A stretch of DNA of 23,289 bases from Candidatus Zhuqueibacterota bacterium 4484_219 (GCA_002085035.1 MZGM01000004.1:1-23289), one strand, 5' to 3'; counted from the first letter of the stretch, positions 9,034 through 15,615 are shown. Translations and numbers: made by a program. The notes: generated from the sequence alone by a model not told the origin.

Positions 9034-9588
9034 TTAAACTTTAGGTAGTGTAACCCCCTGTTGTGCCTGATACTTACCCTTTTTGTCAGCATAGGAGATT
9101 TCGCAAGGCTCGTCGCTTTCGAAAAAAAGCACCTGGGCAATTCCCTCATTGGCGTAAATCTTGGCTGGCAGCGGAGTGGTATTAGAAATTTCTAAAGTTA
9201 CAAACCCTTCCCAGCCCGGTTCTAATGGTGTTACGTTAGTAATTATGCCACAGCGAGCATAAGTAGATTTTCCCATGCAAATGGTCATTACATTGCGCGG
9301 AATGCGAAAATACTCTACTGAGCGTCCCAGAACGAAAGAATTGGGGGGGATTACACAAACTTCCCCTTTGAACTCTACCAAGGAATCAGTATCAAAGTTT
9401 TTAGGATCCACCACAGTATTGTTGATATTGGTAAAAATACGGAATTCATCAGCAAGTCGGATGTCGTACCCATAGGAAGAAACACCGAAAGAGATTACGC
9501 CCTTACTTAGTCCTCGATCGGCAAATGGTTCAATCATCCGTTGTTCCAGCGCCATCTTTCTGATCCAATGATCTGGTTTGATTGACAT
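9034..9588 (-). CDS. dcd: dCTP deaminase
   Basis: The 184-residue protein matches the family length and its MSIKPDHWIRKMA start is a standard Dcd N-terminus. It deaminates dCTP to dUTP for dTMP synthesis. Conserved blocks are SSYGYDIR, VDPKNFD, the FRIPRNVMTICMGKSTYAR region, TPLEPGWEG (the catalytic glutamate is in the EPGWEG loop) and NEGIAQVLFF. A longer frame begins at 9684, but it runs into the 3' end of tatC and adds residues foreign to the family. The ATG at 9588 has GGAGAG seven bases upstream and is chosen. The sequence looks like the proteobacterial mono-functional type rather than the dCTP deaminase-dUTPase. It lies 31 bp after tatC and 17 bp before the PHP gene. Confidence 0.95.
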   Translation of the reverse strand: MSIKPDHWIRKMALEQRMIEPFADRGLSKGVISFGVSSYGYDIRLADEFRIFTNINNTVVDPKNFDTDSLVEFKGEVCVIPPNSFVLGRSVEYFRIPRNVMTICMGKSTYARCGIITNVTPLEPGWEGFVTLEISNTTPLPAKIYANEGIAQVLFFESDEPCEISYADKKGKYQAQQGVTLPKV

Positions 9589-9619
9589 TTTCTCTCCATG
9601 TTTTGACTGTCTATTGCAA

Positions 9620-10384
9620 TTATTTTTGACTACCTGCAACTCTGGCTCTCTGCGCCAATGCTGAGACCAGCACACTAATTTCATATAGCAGCAAAAGAGG
9701 ACCAGCTAATAGTAACTGGCTGACAGGGTCCGGAGGCGTTAAGATTGCTGCTGCAATAAAAGTTAGTACCACAGCATAACGTCGATACCGGCGAAGAATC
9801 CTGGGTGTCAGGATGCCGACTCGGGTAAAGAAGAATGAGAGTGTAGGCAGTTCGAAGATTAAACCAGTAACTAAAATGAGCCTTGTTACAAAGCCAATGT
9901 ATTCGGAAATATTCAGCGTTGGTTCGATATTTTCAGTAGCTAAACTGTAGAGGAAAGGAAGAATAAAGGGGATCATTACAAAATAGGAAAAAACTACCCC
10001 TACCAAGAAGCACAAGGTCGAAAAGAAAATAACTGGCCAGATGTAACGCTTCTCGCTTTCCAGAAGTCCAGGTGAAATGAATTTCCACAGTTGGTAAAGA
10101 ATAACTGGGGAGCTTATGATTAATCCCGTCACCAGAGCAATAGTAACCCGTACCATTAGCATGCCGGTAGGTTTCAGAAAAATCAACTTTGCCGGAGTAA
10201 TAAGTCGATTATTGGGAAGCGTAAGGATATGGAGAATATATTTTGAAAATGGAAAAGAACCTATCATTGTCACCACAATAGTTATAATACACTTGATTAA
10301 CCGCCAGCGCAGTTCCTCCAAATGTTCCAAAAATGTCATTTCGCAACGATTGCTCTTGTTCTTTCTCCGTTTCTTGGTTGTCAT
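9620..10384 (-). CDS. tatC: Sec-independent (twin-arginine) translocase subunit TatC
   Basis: The 254-residue integral membrane protein has six predicted transmembrane helices. It carries the TatC signature MTFLEHLEELRWRL, which recognises the twin-arginine signal peptide, and an FxxGxxFxYF-type motif (LVGVVFSYF). A basic N-terminal stretch (TTKKRRKNK) precedes the motif. The true start could be ATG 10384 or ATG 10339; neither has a strong ribosome site. TatC binds folded cargo proteins and works with TatA/TatB, but no tatA or tatB is in this window, so they must be elsewhere if the system works. It is the first gene of the tatC-dcd-PHP-MBL operon and has a promoter-like element upstream. Confidence 0.95.
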   Translation of the reverse strand: MTTKKRRKNKSNRCEMTFLEHLEELRWRLIKCIITIVVTMIGSFPFSKYILHILTLPNNRLITPAKLIFLKPTGMLMVRVTIALVTGLIISSPVILYQLWKFISPGLLESEKRYIWPVIFFSTLCFLVGVVFSYFVMIPFILPFLYSLATENIEPTLNISEYIGFVTRLILVTGLIFELPTLSFFFTRVGILTPRILRRYRRYAVVLTFIAAAILTPPDPVSQLLLAGPLLLLYEISVLVSALAQRARVAGSQK

Positions 10385-10430
10385 TTACGCGTTGAGGATT
10401 ATTTTTGCAGGGATTTTGCTTAGGTATTTC

Positions 10431-10459
10431 AATATAACGATTTGGAAGGATAAAAACAA
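10431..10459 (-). promoter_or_regulatory. Candidate sigma-70 promoter for the tatC-dcd operon
   Basis: Minus-strand TTGTTT (10454-10459), a 17-bp spacer and TATATT (10431-10436) lie about 45 bp upstream of the tatC start. The -10 is strong and the -35 weak. The gap of about 210 bp (10385-10595) otherwise holds only the palindrome at 10536. Confidence 0.5.
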
Positions 10460-10535
10460 GGCAAATTTTAGCGCAGGTAGGATAATCGGAAGATTACCTC
10501 AGCAGGAAGGGGTAAATTGTCTGACTGTTCCCTCA

Positions 10536-10563
10536 TTAGCCCACAACTTAAGTTGCGGGCTAA
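10536..10563. repeat. 28-bp near-perfect palindrome (REP-like) with a competing third arm
   Basis: TTAGCCCACAACTT is followed directly by AAGTTGCGGGCTAA. Read on the minus strand the single mismatch becomes a G-U pair, so the RNA would form an unbroken hairpin of about 12 pairs. It lies 33 bp after the radical SAM stop codon. There is no T-run on either side, so it is not a classical terminator. GTTAGCC at 10579-10585 can also pair with GGCTAAC at 10558-10564, offering an alternative fold. Confidence 0.6.
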
Positions 10564-10595
10564 CTACTGCAAAGCCGTGTTAGCCAATCTTTATC

Positions 10596-11507
10596 TCAAT
10601 AATAAAAACCTCGGTGCAACCCTGCATCTAATGCCCAGCGAATGACTTCATCATATTCTTTTTGAGTGATACGTCGGTTGATCTCTGGAAGGTGAACAGC
10701 CTTGTAGCAGGGACGATATTGATCCATAATATTCACATAGCTATCAGGTGAAAGCTGCTGGGCAATGAACTGCAAAATTTCTTTTGATCCCACTACCTGG
10801 TTTGGCATAACCAGATGACGGATGAGCAAACCACGTACGGCAATACCCTGCTCATTTAGTTGTAGAACCCCTACCTGACGATGCATCTCAGCGACTGCCG
10901 CTTTGGCAATCTCAAAATAATCGGGTGCGTTGGAATAACGCCGGGCAGCGGCAGCATCACTGTACTTGAAATCCGGCATGTAAATATCAATAATTCCCTC
11001 CAGCAAGCGGAGAGTTTCCACCGATTCGTATCCCCCACAGTTGTAAACCAAAGGTATCTCCAGACCAAGTTCGATGGCCTTTGGCAAAGCAGCAATGATC
11101 TGAGGAGTATAGTGGGTAGGAGTGACAAAATTGATATTGTGGCAACCAAATTGTTGCAGTTGAATCATCATAGCAGCAAGCTGCTCGGTAGAAACTTGTC
11201 CCCCTTCACCCAGATGACTTATCTCATAATTCTGACAAAAAACGCAACGCAAGTTACAATGAGAAAGAAAAATTGTACCGGACCCATGAAAACCTACCAG
11301 CGGTGGTTCTTCACCAAAATGAGGAAAGGCACTGGAAACGACAAGCTCACTGAGAGCCTGGCAGACGCCCACCTTGCCATCTTTTCGTTCTACCAAACAC
11401 CGACGTGGACAAAGATGGCATGGTTGCAGCATCTGTTCCAGTTCTGCGATGCGCTCCTGTAATTCTCCAGACTCATAGAGTGAAATGTAACTGGGAACAT
11501 TATCCAT
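10596..11507 (-). CDS. Radical SAM iron-sulfur protein, PflX-like (COG1313)
   Basis: The 303-residue protein has the radical SAM cluster motif CNLRCVFC (C84, C88, C91), the GG-type loop (NCGGYES) and an N-terminal cysteine set (C30, C33, C37 in CHLCPRRC, plus C49) that probably binds a second metal site. This N-terminal CxxCPRxC plus radical SAM layout is that of the PflX family (COG1313), often annotated as a pyruvate formate-lyase activating-enzyme homologue. Its physiological substrate is not established. No pyruvate formate-lyase or other glycyl-radical enzyme is in the window, so the activase role should not be assumed. Its ATG overlaps the stop of the upstream nuclease-like gene by 8 nt, indicating translational coupling. 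Confidence 0.88.
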   Translation of the reverse strand: MDNVPSYISLYESGELQERIAELEQMLQPCHLCPRRCLVERKDGKVGVCQALSELVVSSAFPHFGEEPPLVGFHGSGTIFLSHCNLRCVFCQNYEISHLGEGGQVSTEQLAAMMIQLQQFGCHNINFVTPTHYTPQIIAALPKAIELGLEIPLVYNCGGYESVETLRLLEGIIDIYMPDFKYSDAAAARRYSNAPDYFEIAKAAVAEMHRQVGVLQLNEQGIAVRGLLIRHLVMPNQVVGSKEILQFIAQQLSPDSYVNIMDQYRPCYKAVHLPEINRRITQKEYDEVIRWALDAGLHRGFYY

Positions 11508-11997
11508 AAGCCACTACGGCATCTGAGCAAATTTTCTTCAATTTAGAATCCGACAAAGGTGAAATACCAAGGTAAACAAGATGAGCTCCGCAGGCTTGCC
11601 GACAATCTGAAGCTCCAAATCCTGGACAAATCACCTGCGCCTCCGACAAACTGAGAAACCGCTGATTAATTCCACATTCTGTGTTTTGAGTTAAACTAAA
11701 AATGTAAATTCTAACAATCTGACACTCAGGAGACTGCAACAAATAATCAATGTGCCAATGGAGTTGTTTCTGCGAACTCAAATGACGAGACAATCGTTTA
11801 CCTAAACCTTTTCGAGCTCGCCCCACGTAGCTGTAAAAACCGGCAGCAAATTCTTTCTCCCCCATCTTGCCAATGACTTGCCTAATCGATTTGCTTACCT
11901 TAATAATCAAAACATAAATACCCTGCTGGCATTTTACAGCAGAAATGTCCCGAAGTTCAAAATTGACCCCTTCGTGCTTTGCCCTGCCTGAATTCAT
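11500..11997 (-). CDS. DUF123 / Uri-type GIY-YIG endonuclease
   Basis: The protein matches the COG1833 (DUF123, Uri) family: GIYVL beta-strand, GFYSYVGRARKG (the YVG element of the GIY-YIG fold), RLSRH, HWHIDYLL, and a C-terminal GFGASDCRQACGAHLVYL motif with clustered Cys and His that could bind metal. Members are small GIY-YIG-like nucleases; the cellular role is poorly known. The frame can be extended to a GTG at 12042, but that overlaps a DnaA box and has no ribosome site. The ATG at 11997, with GAGAG seven bases upstream, gives 165 residues and is preferred at moderate confidence. The stop codon overlaps the PflX-like gene start by 8 nt. It is transcribed divergently from the exported TPR gene. 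Confidence 0.85.
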   Translation of the reverse strand: MNSGRAKHEGVNFELRDISAVKCQQGIYVLIIKVSKSIRQVIGKMGEKEFAAGFYSYVGRARKGLGKRLSRHLSSQKQLHWHIDYLLQSPECQIVRIYIFSLTQNTECGINQRFLSLSEAQVICPGFGASDCRQACGAHLVYLGISPLSDSKLKKICSDAVVAYG

Positions 11998-12034
11998 CTT
12001 CCATCTCTCGGGCGGCAAATGGTTTTTCGCTAAG

Positions 12035-12054
12035 TTATCCACATTTTATCCACA
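12035..12054 (+). promoter_or_regulatory. Two exact DnaA boxes in tandem, 11-bp phase
   Basis: TTATCCACA occurs at 12035-12043 and again at 12046-12054, in the same orientation with a 2-bp spacer. Start-to-start distance is 11 bp, about one helical turn, so two DnaA molecules could sit on the same face. The boxes lie in the presumed leader of the Uri gene. Confidence 0.7.
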
Positions 12055-12075
12055 TGAAATAAGTATTCTCAAAAA

Positions 12076-12104
12076 ATTAAAGATAACCAATGCAAACAAC
12101 TCAA
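12076..12104 (-). promoter_or_regulatory. Candidate promoter for the Uri-PflX pair
   Basis: Minus-strand TTGAGT (12099-12104) and TTTAAT (12076-12081) are spaced by 17 bp. Transcription would begin near 12068 and run through the tandem DnaA boxes at 12035-12054, so bound DnaA could block it. The match is moderate. Confidence 0.4.
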
Positions 12105-12132
12105 ACAATTATTACCAAAAGAACCCTACGAT

Positions 12133-12159
12133 AGTGATTAGCGTTTTAACGTAATCACT
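12133..12159. repeat. Inverted repeat in the DnaA-box region
   Basis: AGTGATTA (12133-12140) pairs with TAATCACT (12152-12159), and CGTT pairs with AACG inside it. This leaves one bulged G and a 2-nt centre, so about 12 paired bases. There is no T-run. It could be an operator or a cruciform-forming element. Confidence 0.5.
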
Positions 12160-12267
12160 TAAATATTAGAAAGTTAACTGTTACATTAACAATCACATTC
12201 CATGTACATCAATTATTTTCTAAATAAGCTCCAAATGTAAACGGACTCAAGGACATTCAAACTCAAA

Positions 12268-12287
12268 ATATTCACAAATTATCCACA
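12268..12287 (+). promoter_or_regulatory. One exact and one near-match DnaA box, 11-bp phase
   Basis: ATATTCACA (12268-12276; first base differs from TTATNCACA) and exact TTATCCACA (12279-12287) have the same orientation and the same 11-bp start-to-start distance as the pair at 12035. The repeated geometry makes chance less likely. Confidence 0.6.
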
Positions 12288-12323
12288 TAGAGCCTTAATA
12301 TGGTTAGTTAAAATATTTACAAC

Positions 12324-12332
12324 TGTGGATAG
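12324..12332 (-). promoter_or_regulatory. Near-match DnaA box, opposite orientation
   Basis: TGTGGATAG is the reverse complement of CTATCCACA, one base from consensus. It lies just upstream of the -35 candidate for the TPR gene. Confidence 0.45.
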
Positions 12333-12338
12333 AAACAC

Positions 12339-12367
12339 TTGCTTTTAATAGTCGGGATGCTTATTTT
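12339..12367 (+). promoter_or_regulatory. Candidate promoter for the exported TPR gene
   Basis: TTGCTT (12339-12344), a 17-bp spacer and TATTTT (12362-12367) lie about 40 bp upstream of the start codon. The match is weak to moderate. Confidence 0.35.
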
Positions 12368-12406
12368 ATTTCATAAATCAATCCCATAATTTTAGGATAA
12401 TGGATT

Positions 12407-13468
12407 ATGAGAAAACCAACATTAATCTTCTGGGTCTTGTTCAGCACATCAATTTCCAGTAATCTTAGTTCTGCACAGGATTCTTCTTCGTTACGTCTAA
12501 TCGAAGAGGGAATTCGGTTGACCATTTTACAGCGTTTTGAAGAAGCAATGGCTAAATTTGACAGTCTGAAATTTGTGGAAAACAATCCAACACAGCGGTT
12601 CTTCTACCAGGCTGCCACTTTGCAAGCCCAAATGATGGACAGGGAGGATTACTCTCTGGAAGATCAGTTTATGAGACTTATTGATCAGACAATAACGGCA
12701 GCAGACAGCCTCCTAAAACACGATGATGATCGTGCCTGGGCTTGTTTTTATAAGGGTAGTGCCCTCAGCTACAAAGGCTACTATCTGGCCCAACGTAAGC
12801 GATACCTACCAGCGTTACGTTCCGTAATTCCTGGCATCAAGCTACTGGAGGAAGCTATTAGCTTAGACTCTACTATATACGAAGCATATTTAGGCGTTGG
12901 CTCTTACAAATACTGGCGTACCCGAATGATGCGATTTCTGCACTGGTTACCATTTTTCCCTGACCAGCGTCAGGAGGGGATAGCTATGATCCATAAGGCT
13001 ATCGAGCAGGGGCGTCTAGCTCGTCCTGTGGCTATTAGCGAATTGATTTGGATCGAAATCGATCGACATAACTGGCCCGTTGCTATTAGCTATGCTAAAC
13101 AAGCACTGCAGGAATACCCTGGCAGCCGATTTTTTCTTTGGGGTCTGGCCGAAGCTTATTTTCGGGGTGGTTGTCTACATCAAGCTATAAAAATTTACCA
13201 GCAACTGCTCAAATCCTACCAGCGTGAAAAAAATTACAATCACTATAACGATGTTATATGCTACTATCGTTTGGCCCAATGCCATCATTTGCTACGGGAG
13301 TACCAAACCTCACACCAATACTGCCAAATGATCCTGGAGCTTCCGTTAGCAAAAAATGTCCGCCACCGGTTGAAGAAACGACTTAAAGAAACGGAAAAAT
13401 TGTTGTATTTGAACCAAAAAAAACTCGCTCAAACTTCTACAAACAACGGGAAACAAAAAGACGAATAA
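12407..13468 (+). CDS. Exported tetratricopeptide-repeat protein
   Basis: The 353-residue protein begins with a Sec signal peptide: basic start (MRKP), hydrophobic core and a likely cleavage site after SSA before QDSSS (about residue 23). The mature part is almost entirely helical with TPR-like pairs at about 30-60, 108-155, 205-275 and 280-315 (for example AWACFYKGSALSYKGYYLAQ and FFLWGLAEAYFRGGCLHQAI). A basic tail follows. It should be a periplasmic scaffold; no enzyme motif is seen. AGGA lies nine bases before the ATG. It is one of only two plus-strand genes here, divergent from the Uri gene and convergent with the PilZ gene. Function is unknown. No lipobox is present, so it is probably not a lipoprotein. 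Confidence 0.82.
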   Translation: MRKPTLIFWVLFSTSISSNLSSAQDSSSLRLIEEGIRLTILQRFEEAMAKFDSLKFVENNPTQRFFYQAATLQAQMMDREDYSLEDQFMRLIDQTITAADSLLKHDDDRAWACFYKGSALSYKGYYLAQRKRYLPALRSVIPGIKLLEEAISLDSTIYEAYLGVGSYKYWRTRMMRFLHWLPFFPDQRQEGIAMIHKAIEQGRLARPVAISELIWIEIDRHNWPVAISYAKQALQEYPGSRFFLWGLAEAYFRGGCLHQAIKIYQQLLKSYQREKNYNHYNDVICYYRLAQCHHLLREYQTSHQYCQMILELPLAKNVRHRLKKRLKETEKLLYLNQKKLAQTSTNNGKQKDE

Positions 13469-13491
13469 GAGAAAAACTTAGCACTTCATGG

Positions 13492-13530
13492 AGAAGCTTC
13501 TGCCAATATTAATGAAACTCTGAATTCAGA
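13492..13530. other. Two short palindromes between convergent genes
   Basis: The 66-bp gap between the TPR and PilZ stop codons holds AGAAGCTTCT (13492-13501) and TCTGAATTCAGA (13519-13530), both perfect. Neither is followed by a T-run. They may help end transcription from both sides, but the evidence is weak. Confidence 0.3.
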
Positions 13531-13534
13531 ATCC

Positions 13535-13930
13535 TCACGATTCTTTAGTAAACCAACGTATTTCTCGCTGTCGCTGATTAATATACTGAAAAAGTCTTCG
13601 CTCAGCACCAGTTGGGACACGGATGAACTGAATAGCACATATCGACGTTGAGCGATTGGATGAAACATCGTAGCGAGCCACCTTGCCCTGAACTTTAATT
13701 TGACCTTGAGAGGGAATTCCAAGATTAATTTCGTTGATTATAGCCCCGGGAGCTGGTCGAGTAATATCAGAAGGAATAGCAAAAGCCAAACCTCCCAGGC
13801 TAACATCCCGTACATGCTTCGAGGTAATAGTCACATTTTCCCAGTTAAATTGGACACTCACTGGATTACCCATAGCAGGTGACACCCTTAAATATTGTCG
13901 CCTTTCCGGCTGTTGAAAAGCTGCTCCCAT
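13535..13930 (-). CDS. PilZ-domain protein, probable c-di-GMP receptor
   Basis: The 131-residue protein consists of one PilZ domain. The two c-di-GMP contact motifs are present: RRQYLR (RxxxR, R11 and R15) and DVSLGG (DxSxxG, D42 to G47). With no effector domain attached it probably works by binding a partner, as in motility or exopolysaccharide control. Nearby polysaccharide synthases (a processive GT2 at 17863) are possible targets, but this is inference from distance only, and no GGDEF or EAL protein is in the window. The start at 13930 has a strong ribosome site (GGGAGG, four bases upstream). It appears monocistronic. Confidence 0.88.
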   Translation of the reverse strand: MGAAFQQPERRQYLRVSPAMGNPVSVQFNWENVTITSKHVRDVSLGGLAFAIPSDITRPAPGAIINEINLGIPSQGQIKVQGKVARYDVSSNRSTSICAIQFIRVPTGAERRLFQYINQRQREIRWFTKES

Positions 13931-13982
13931 AATACCTCCCTTTTTAAATCAGCAATCTGCTAAAAATGATTGTAAATATCTC

Positions 13983-14011
13983 TTGCATTTTATCGAAAAA
14001 TTTTGTATCTT
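13983..14011 (+). promoter_or_regulatory. Candidate promoter for rpmB
   Basis: TTGCAT (13983-13988), a 17-bp spacer and TATCTT (14006-14011) lie in the 157-bp divergent gap between the PilZ gene and rpmB, about 75 bp before the rpmB start. It is the best hexamer pair in the gap. Confidence 0.45.
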
Positions 14012-14087
14012 TTTCTCCACTTAAATCTGATATTTCTAAACCGAGTTAAAAGACAAAAACAAGAAATAGAAAGCGGGGTACAATAAG

Positions 14088-14279
14088 ATGGCTAGACGTT
14101 GTGAGATTTGTGGCAAAGGTCCCATTGTGGGCCACAAGGTAAGCCATGCGCATAACTTGACCAAGCGACGCTGGTTACCAAATCTACAAAAGATCAGGGT
14201 ACAGATATCCGGTGGCACTAAACGTATGTTAGTGTGTACTGAGTGCATTCGTTCTGGTCGAATTACAAAAGCGGCGTAG
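14088..14279 (+). CDS. rpmB: 50S ribosomal protein L28, zinc-binding (C+) form
   Basis: The 63-residue protein matches L28: MARRCEICGKGP start, SHAHNLTKRRW and the basic core. It carries two CxxC pairs (C5/C8 and C50/C53), the zinc-ribbon (C+) form. Some bacteria keep a cysteine-free copy for zinc starvation; none is visible here. It stands alone, without the rpmG (L33) often found next to it, with its own promoter and a strong hairpin right at the stop codon. The ribosome site is weak (GGGG about ten bases upstream). Confidence 0.97.
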   Translation: MARRCEICGKGPIVGHKVSHAHNLTKRRWLPNLQKIRVQISGGTKRMLVCTECIRSGRITKAA

Positions 14280-14314
14280 AAGATAACCTTTTTTACCCAG
14301 AAAAGGTTATCTTC
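14279..14314. terminator. Strong hairpin between convergent rpmB and peptidase genes
   Basis: GAAGATAACCTTTT (14279-14292) and AAAAGGTTATCTTC (14301-14314) form a perfect 14-bp stem with an 8-nt loop. It starts at the last base of the rpmB stop codon and ends 17 bp before the stop of the convergent M20 gene, which suits a two-way terminator. The downstream sequence is only moderately T-rich. Confidence 0.75.
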
Positions 14315-14331
14315 TCTTGCCTTTCTTATCC

Positions 14332-15573
14332 TCACTGTTGTAAAGCTACATGGGCGAAAACTTTCGCATCCCCTAACAAATTAGCAAGAACGGCATATTC
14401 ATTAGGTTGATGAGCCATTTCATCTAATGTCGACCATACAGCAGCATGATAGCCGCTACGACGGAAAAAAGCCGCTACTGTGCCGCCACCAATCCCCATT
14501 GGTTTACCCTCACGAGCATATACCTCCTTAATTGCTTTTTTTAGTGCCTGAACTACCGGGGCATCAACAGGTGTAGGAGGAGCGGCTGGCTCGCGCTGGG
14601 GTGACTCGGTAGTAACTTTTACTCCAAATTGTTGCTCAATTTCCTTTATCATCTGTTGAATTTTTGCCTCTACTTCCTCCACGGTGTAAGAGGGCAAAAT
14701 TCGACTATCCATGTAGAAAACGTCATCCCCAGGAATAGTATTGACATTAGGAACGTTAGCCTCTTTCTTTGTAGGCTCAAATGTAGAAATCGGCGGGCTG
14801 AACAAGGGATCGTTCTTGTCGAAAACCTGGTACAAACTATTTAGCTTAACAATCAGGTGAGCAGCAGCTTTGTGGGCATTGATTCCTTTCTCTGGCGTAG
14901 AACCATGACATTGTTTTCCCACCGTGGTAAATTTTAACCATAGAATACTTTTCTCTGCAACTTCGATCATCGTACCATCGCTGTTACCAGCATCGGGAAC
15001 AATAATAATATCTTGCTTCCTAAAGGCATCAGGACGAGCAGATAGCACATAATGTAACCCTTTTTTGCTGCCAGTTTCTTCGTCAGCAACGATTGCTAAT
15101 CCTACATCATACTCTGGTAAAATCCCCTCTTCTTTTAACGCCCGAACAGCCAGAAAGCCTGCTACCATACCTTGTTGATTATCTTCTACACCTCTACCGT
15201 AAATTTTGCCATCCTTCACAACTACTTCGTATGGATCGGTTTCCCACAATTTCAGCTCACCGGGTGGCACAATATCCATGTGGCTCATTATCCAAATAGT
15301 CTTCGCATTACTTTTCCCTTTGAACCGCACCAGTAAATTAGGTCGATAACCATCTGGCACCCTATCATCGGGTGCATTAATTTCTTCAATCACATCGGCG
15401 CCTAACTCCTGCAAAATTTCCTTTATTAATGCGGCCTTTTTGACCTCGCCCTCACCATTATTTTCCGGCCCCAGTGCCGGTATGGCTGTAAGACGCCGTT
15501 CATACTCAATAGCCAAATCCTGGTAACCATCGATCCGCCTGGCAACTTTGGCAAAAATCTCAGTAGTAGCCAT
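14332..15573 (-). CDS. M20-family metallopeptidase (ArgE/DapE superfamily)
   Basis: The 413-residue protein shows the two-zinc M20 centre: SHMDIVPPG (H98, D100), GRGVEDNQQG (D131), catalytic E165 and metal-binding E166 in DEETGS, D194 in VPDAG, and H388 in EMAHQPNE near the C-terminus. A dimerisation insert lies between, at about 205-320. The EDNQQG version of the metal motif recurs in a subset of uncharacterised M20 hydrolases, so the substrate (dipeptide, acyl-amino acid or similar) is not assignable. There is no signal peptide, so it is cytoplasmic. A TTG at 15594 would add seven residues, but AAGGAG lies just upstream of the ATG at 15573, which is chosen. It is monocistronic, with its own promoter and a shared terminator with rpmB. 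Confidence 0.9.
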   Translation of the reverse strand: MATTEIFAKVARRIDGYQDLAIEYERRLTAIPALGPENNGEGEVKKAALIKEILQELGADVIEEINAPDDRVPDGYRPNLLVRFKGKSNAKTIWIMSHMDIVPPGELKLWETDPYEVVVKDGKIYGRGVEDNQQGMVAGFLAVRALKEEGILPEYDVGLAIVADEETGSKKGLHYVLSARPDAFRKQDIIIVPDAGNSDGTMIEVAEKSILWLKFTTVGKQCHGSTPEKGINAHKAAAHLIVKLNSLYQVFDKNDPLFSPPISTFEPTKKEANVPNVNTIPGDDVFYMDSRILPSYTVEEVEAKIQQMIKEIEQQFGVKVTTESPQREPAAPPTPVDAPVVQALKKAIKEVYAREGKPMGIGGGTVAAFFRRSGYHAAVWSTLDEMAHQPNEYAVLANLLGDAKVFAHVALQQ

Positions 15574-15615
15574 CTCTTTGCTCCTTTCTTTCAATTCTGA
15601 TATCGTGATTATGTT

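Larger units (their letters stand above)
11998..12406. other. AT-rich divergent intergenic region with DnaA-box cluster
   Basis: This roughly 400-bp gap separates the minus-strand Uri gene from the plus-strand TPR gene. It contains three exact TTATCCACA boxes, two boxes with one mismatch, a hairpin at 12133-12159, candidate promoters for both flanking genes, and several very AT-rich stretches (for example 12055-12120 and 12157-12240) that could unwind. I found no coding frame with support. This arrangement resembles a replication origin or a DnaA-controlled promoter region. The rough GC skew on the two sides has the wrong sign for an ordinary origin, so the call is left open. Confidence 0.5.

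Noticed and set aside
9589..9684. N-terminal extension of dcd by 32 residues
   Set aside because: The extension overlaps tatC, is unlike any Dcd, and a good ribosome site precedes the ATG at 9588.
10116..10583. 155-codon plus-strand open frame over the tatC 5' region
   Set aside because: It is antisense to TatC transmembrane helices and runs through the palindrome and promoter region, with no recognisable domain.
10881..11462. 193-codon plus-strand open frame
   Set aside because: It lies antisense to the PflX-like gene, whose conserved cysteine motifs on the minus strand are decisive. The plus frame shows no family features.
6349..11507. Possible defence island built on the Uri nuclease, MBL, DHH and PHP proteins
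   Set aside because: The DHH, PHP, MBL and Dcd members match housekeeping families, and no defence sensor, methylase or toxin-like partner is present.
10596..11507. Annotation as pyruvate formate-lyase activating enzyme
   Set aside because: The N-terminal CxxCPRRC set marks the PflX/COG1313 family, and no glycyl-radical enzyme occurs in the window.
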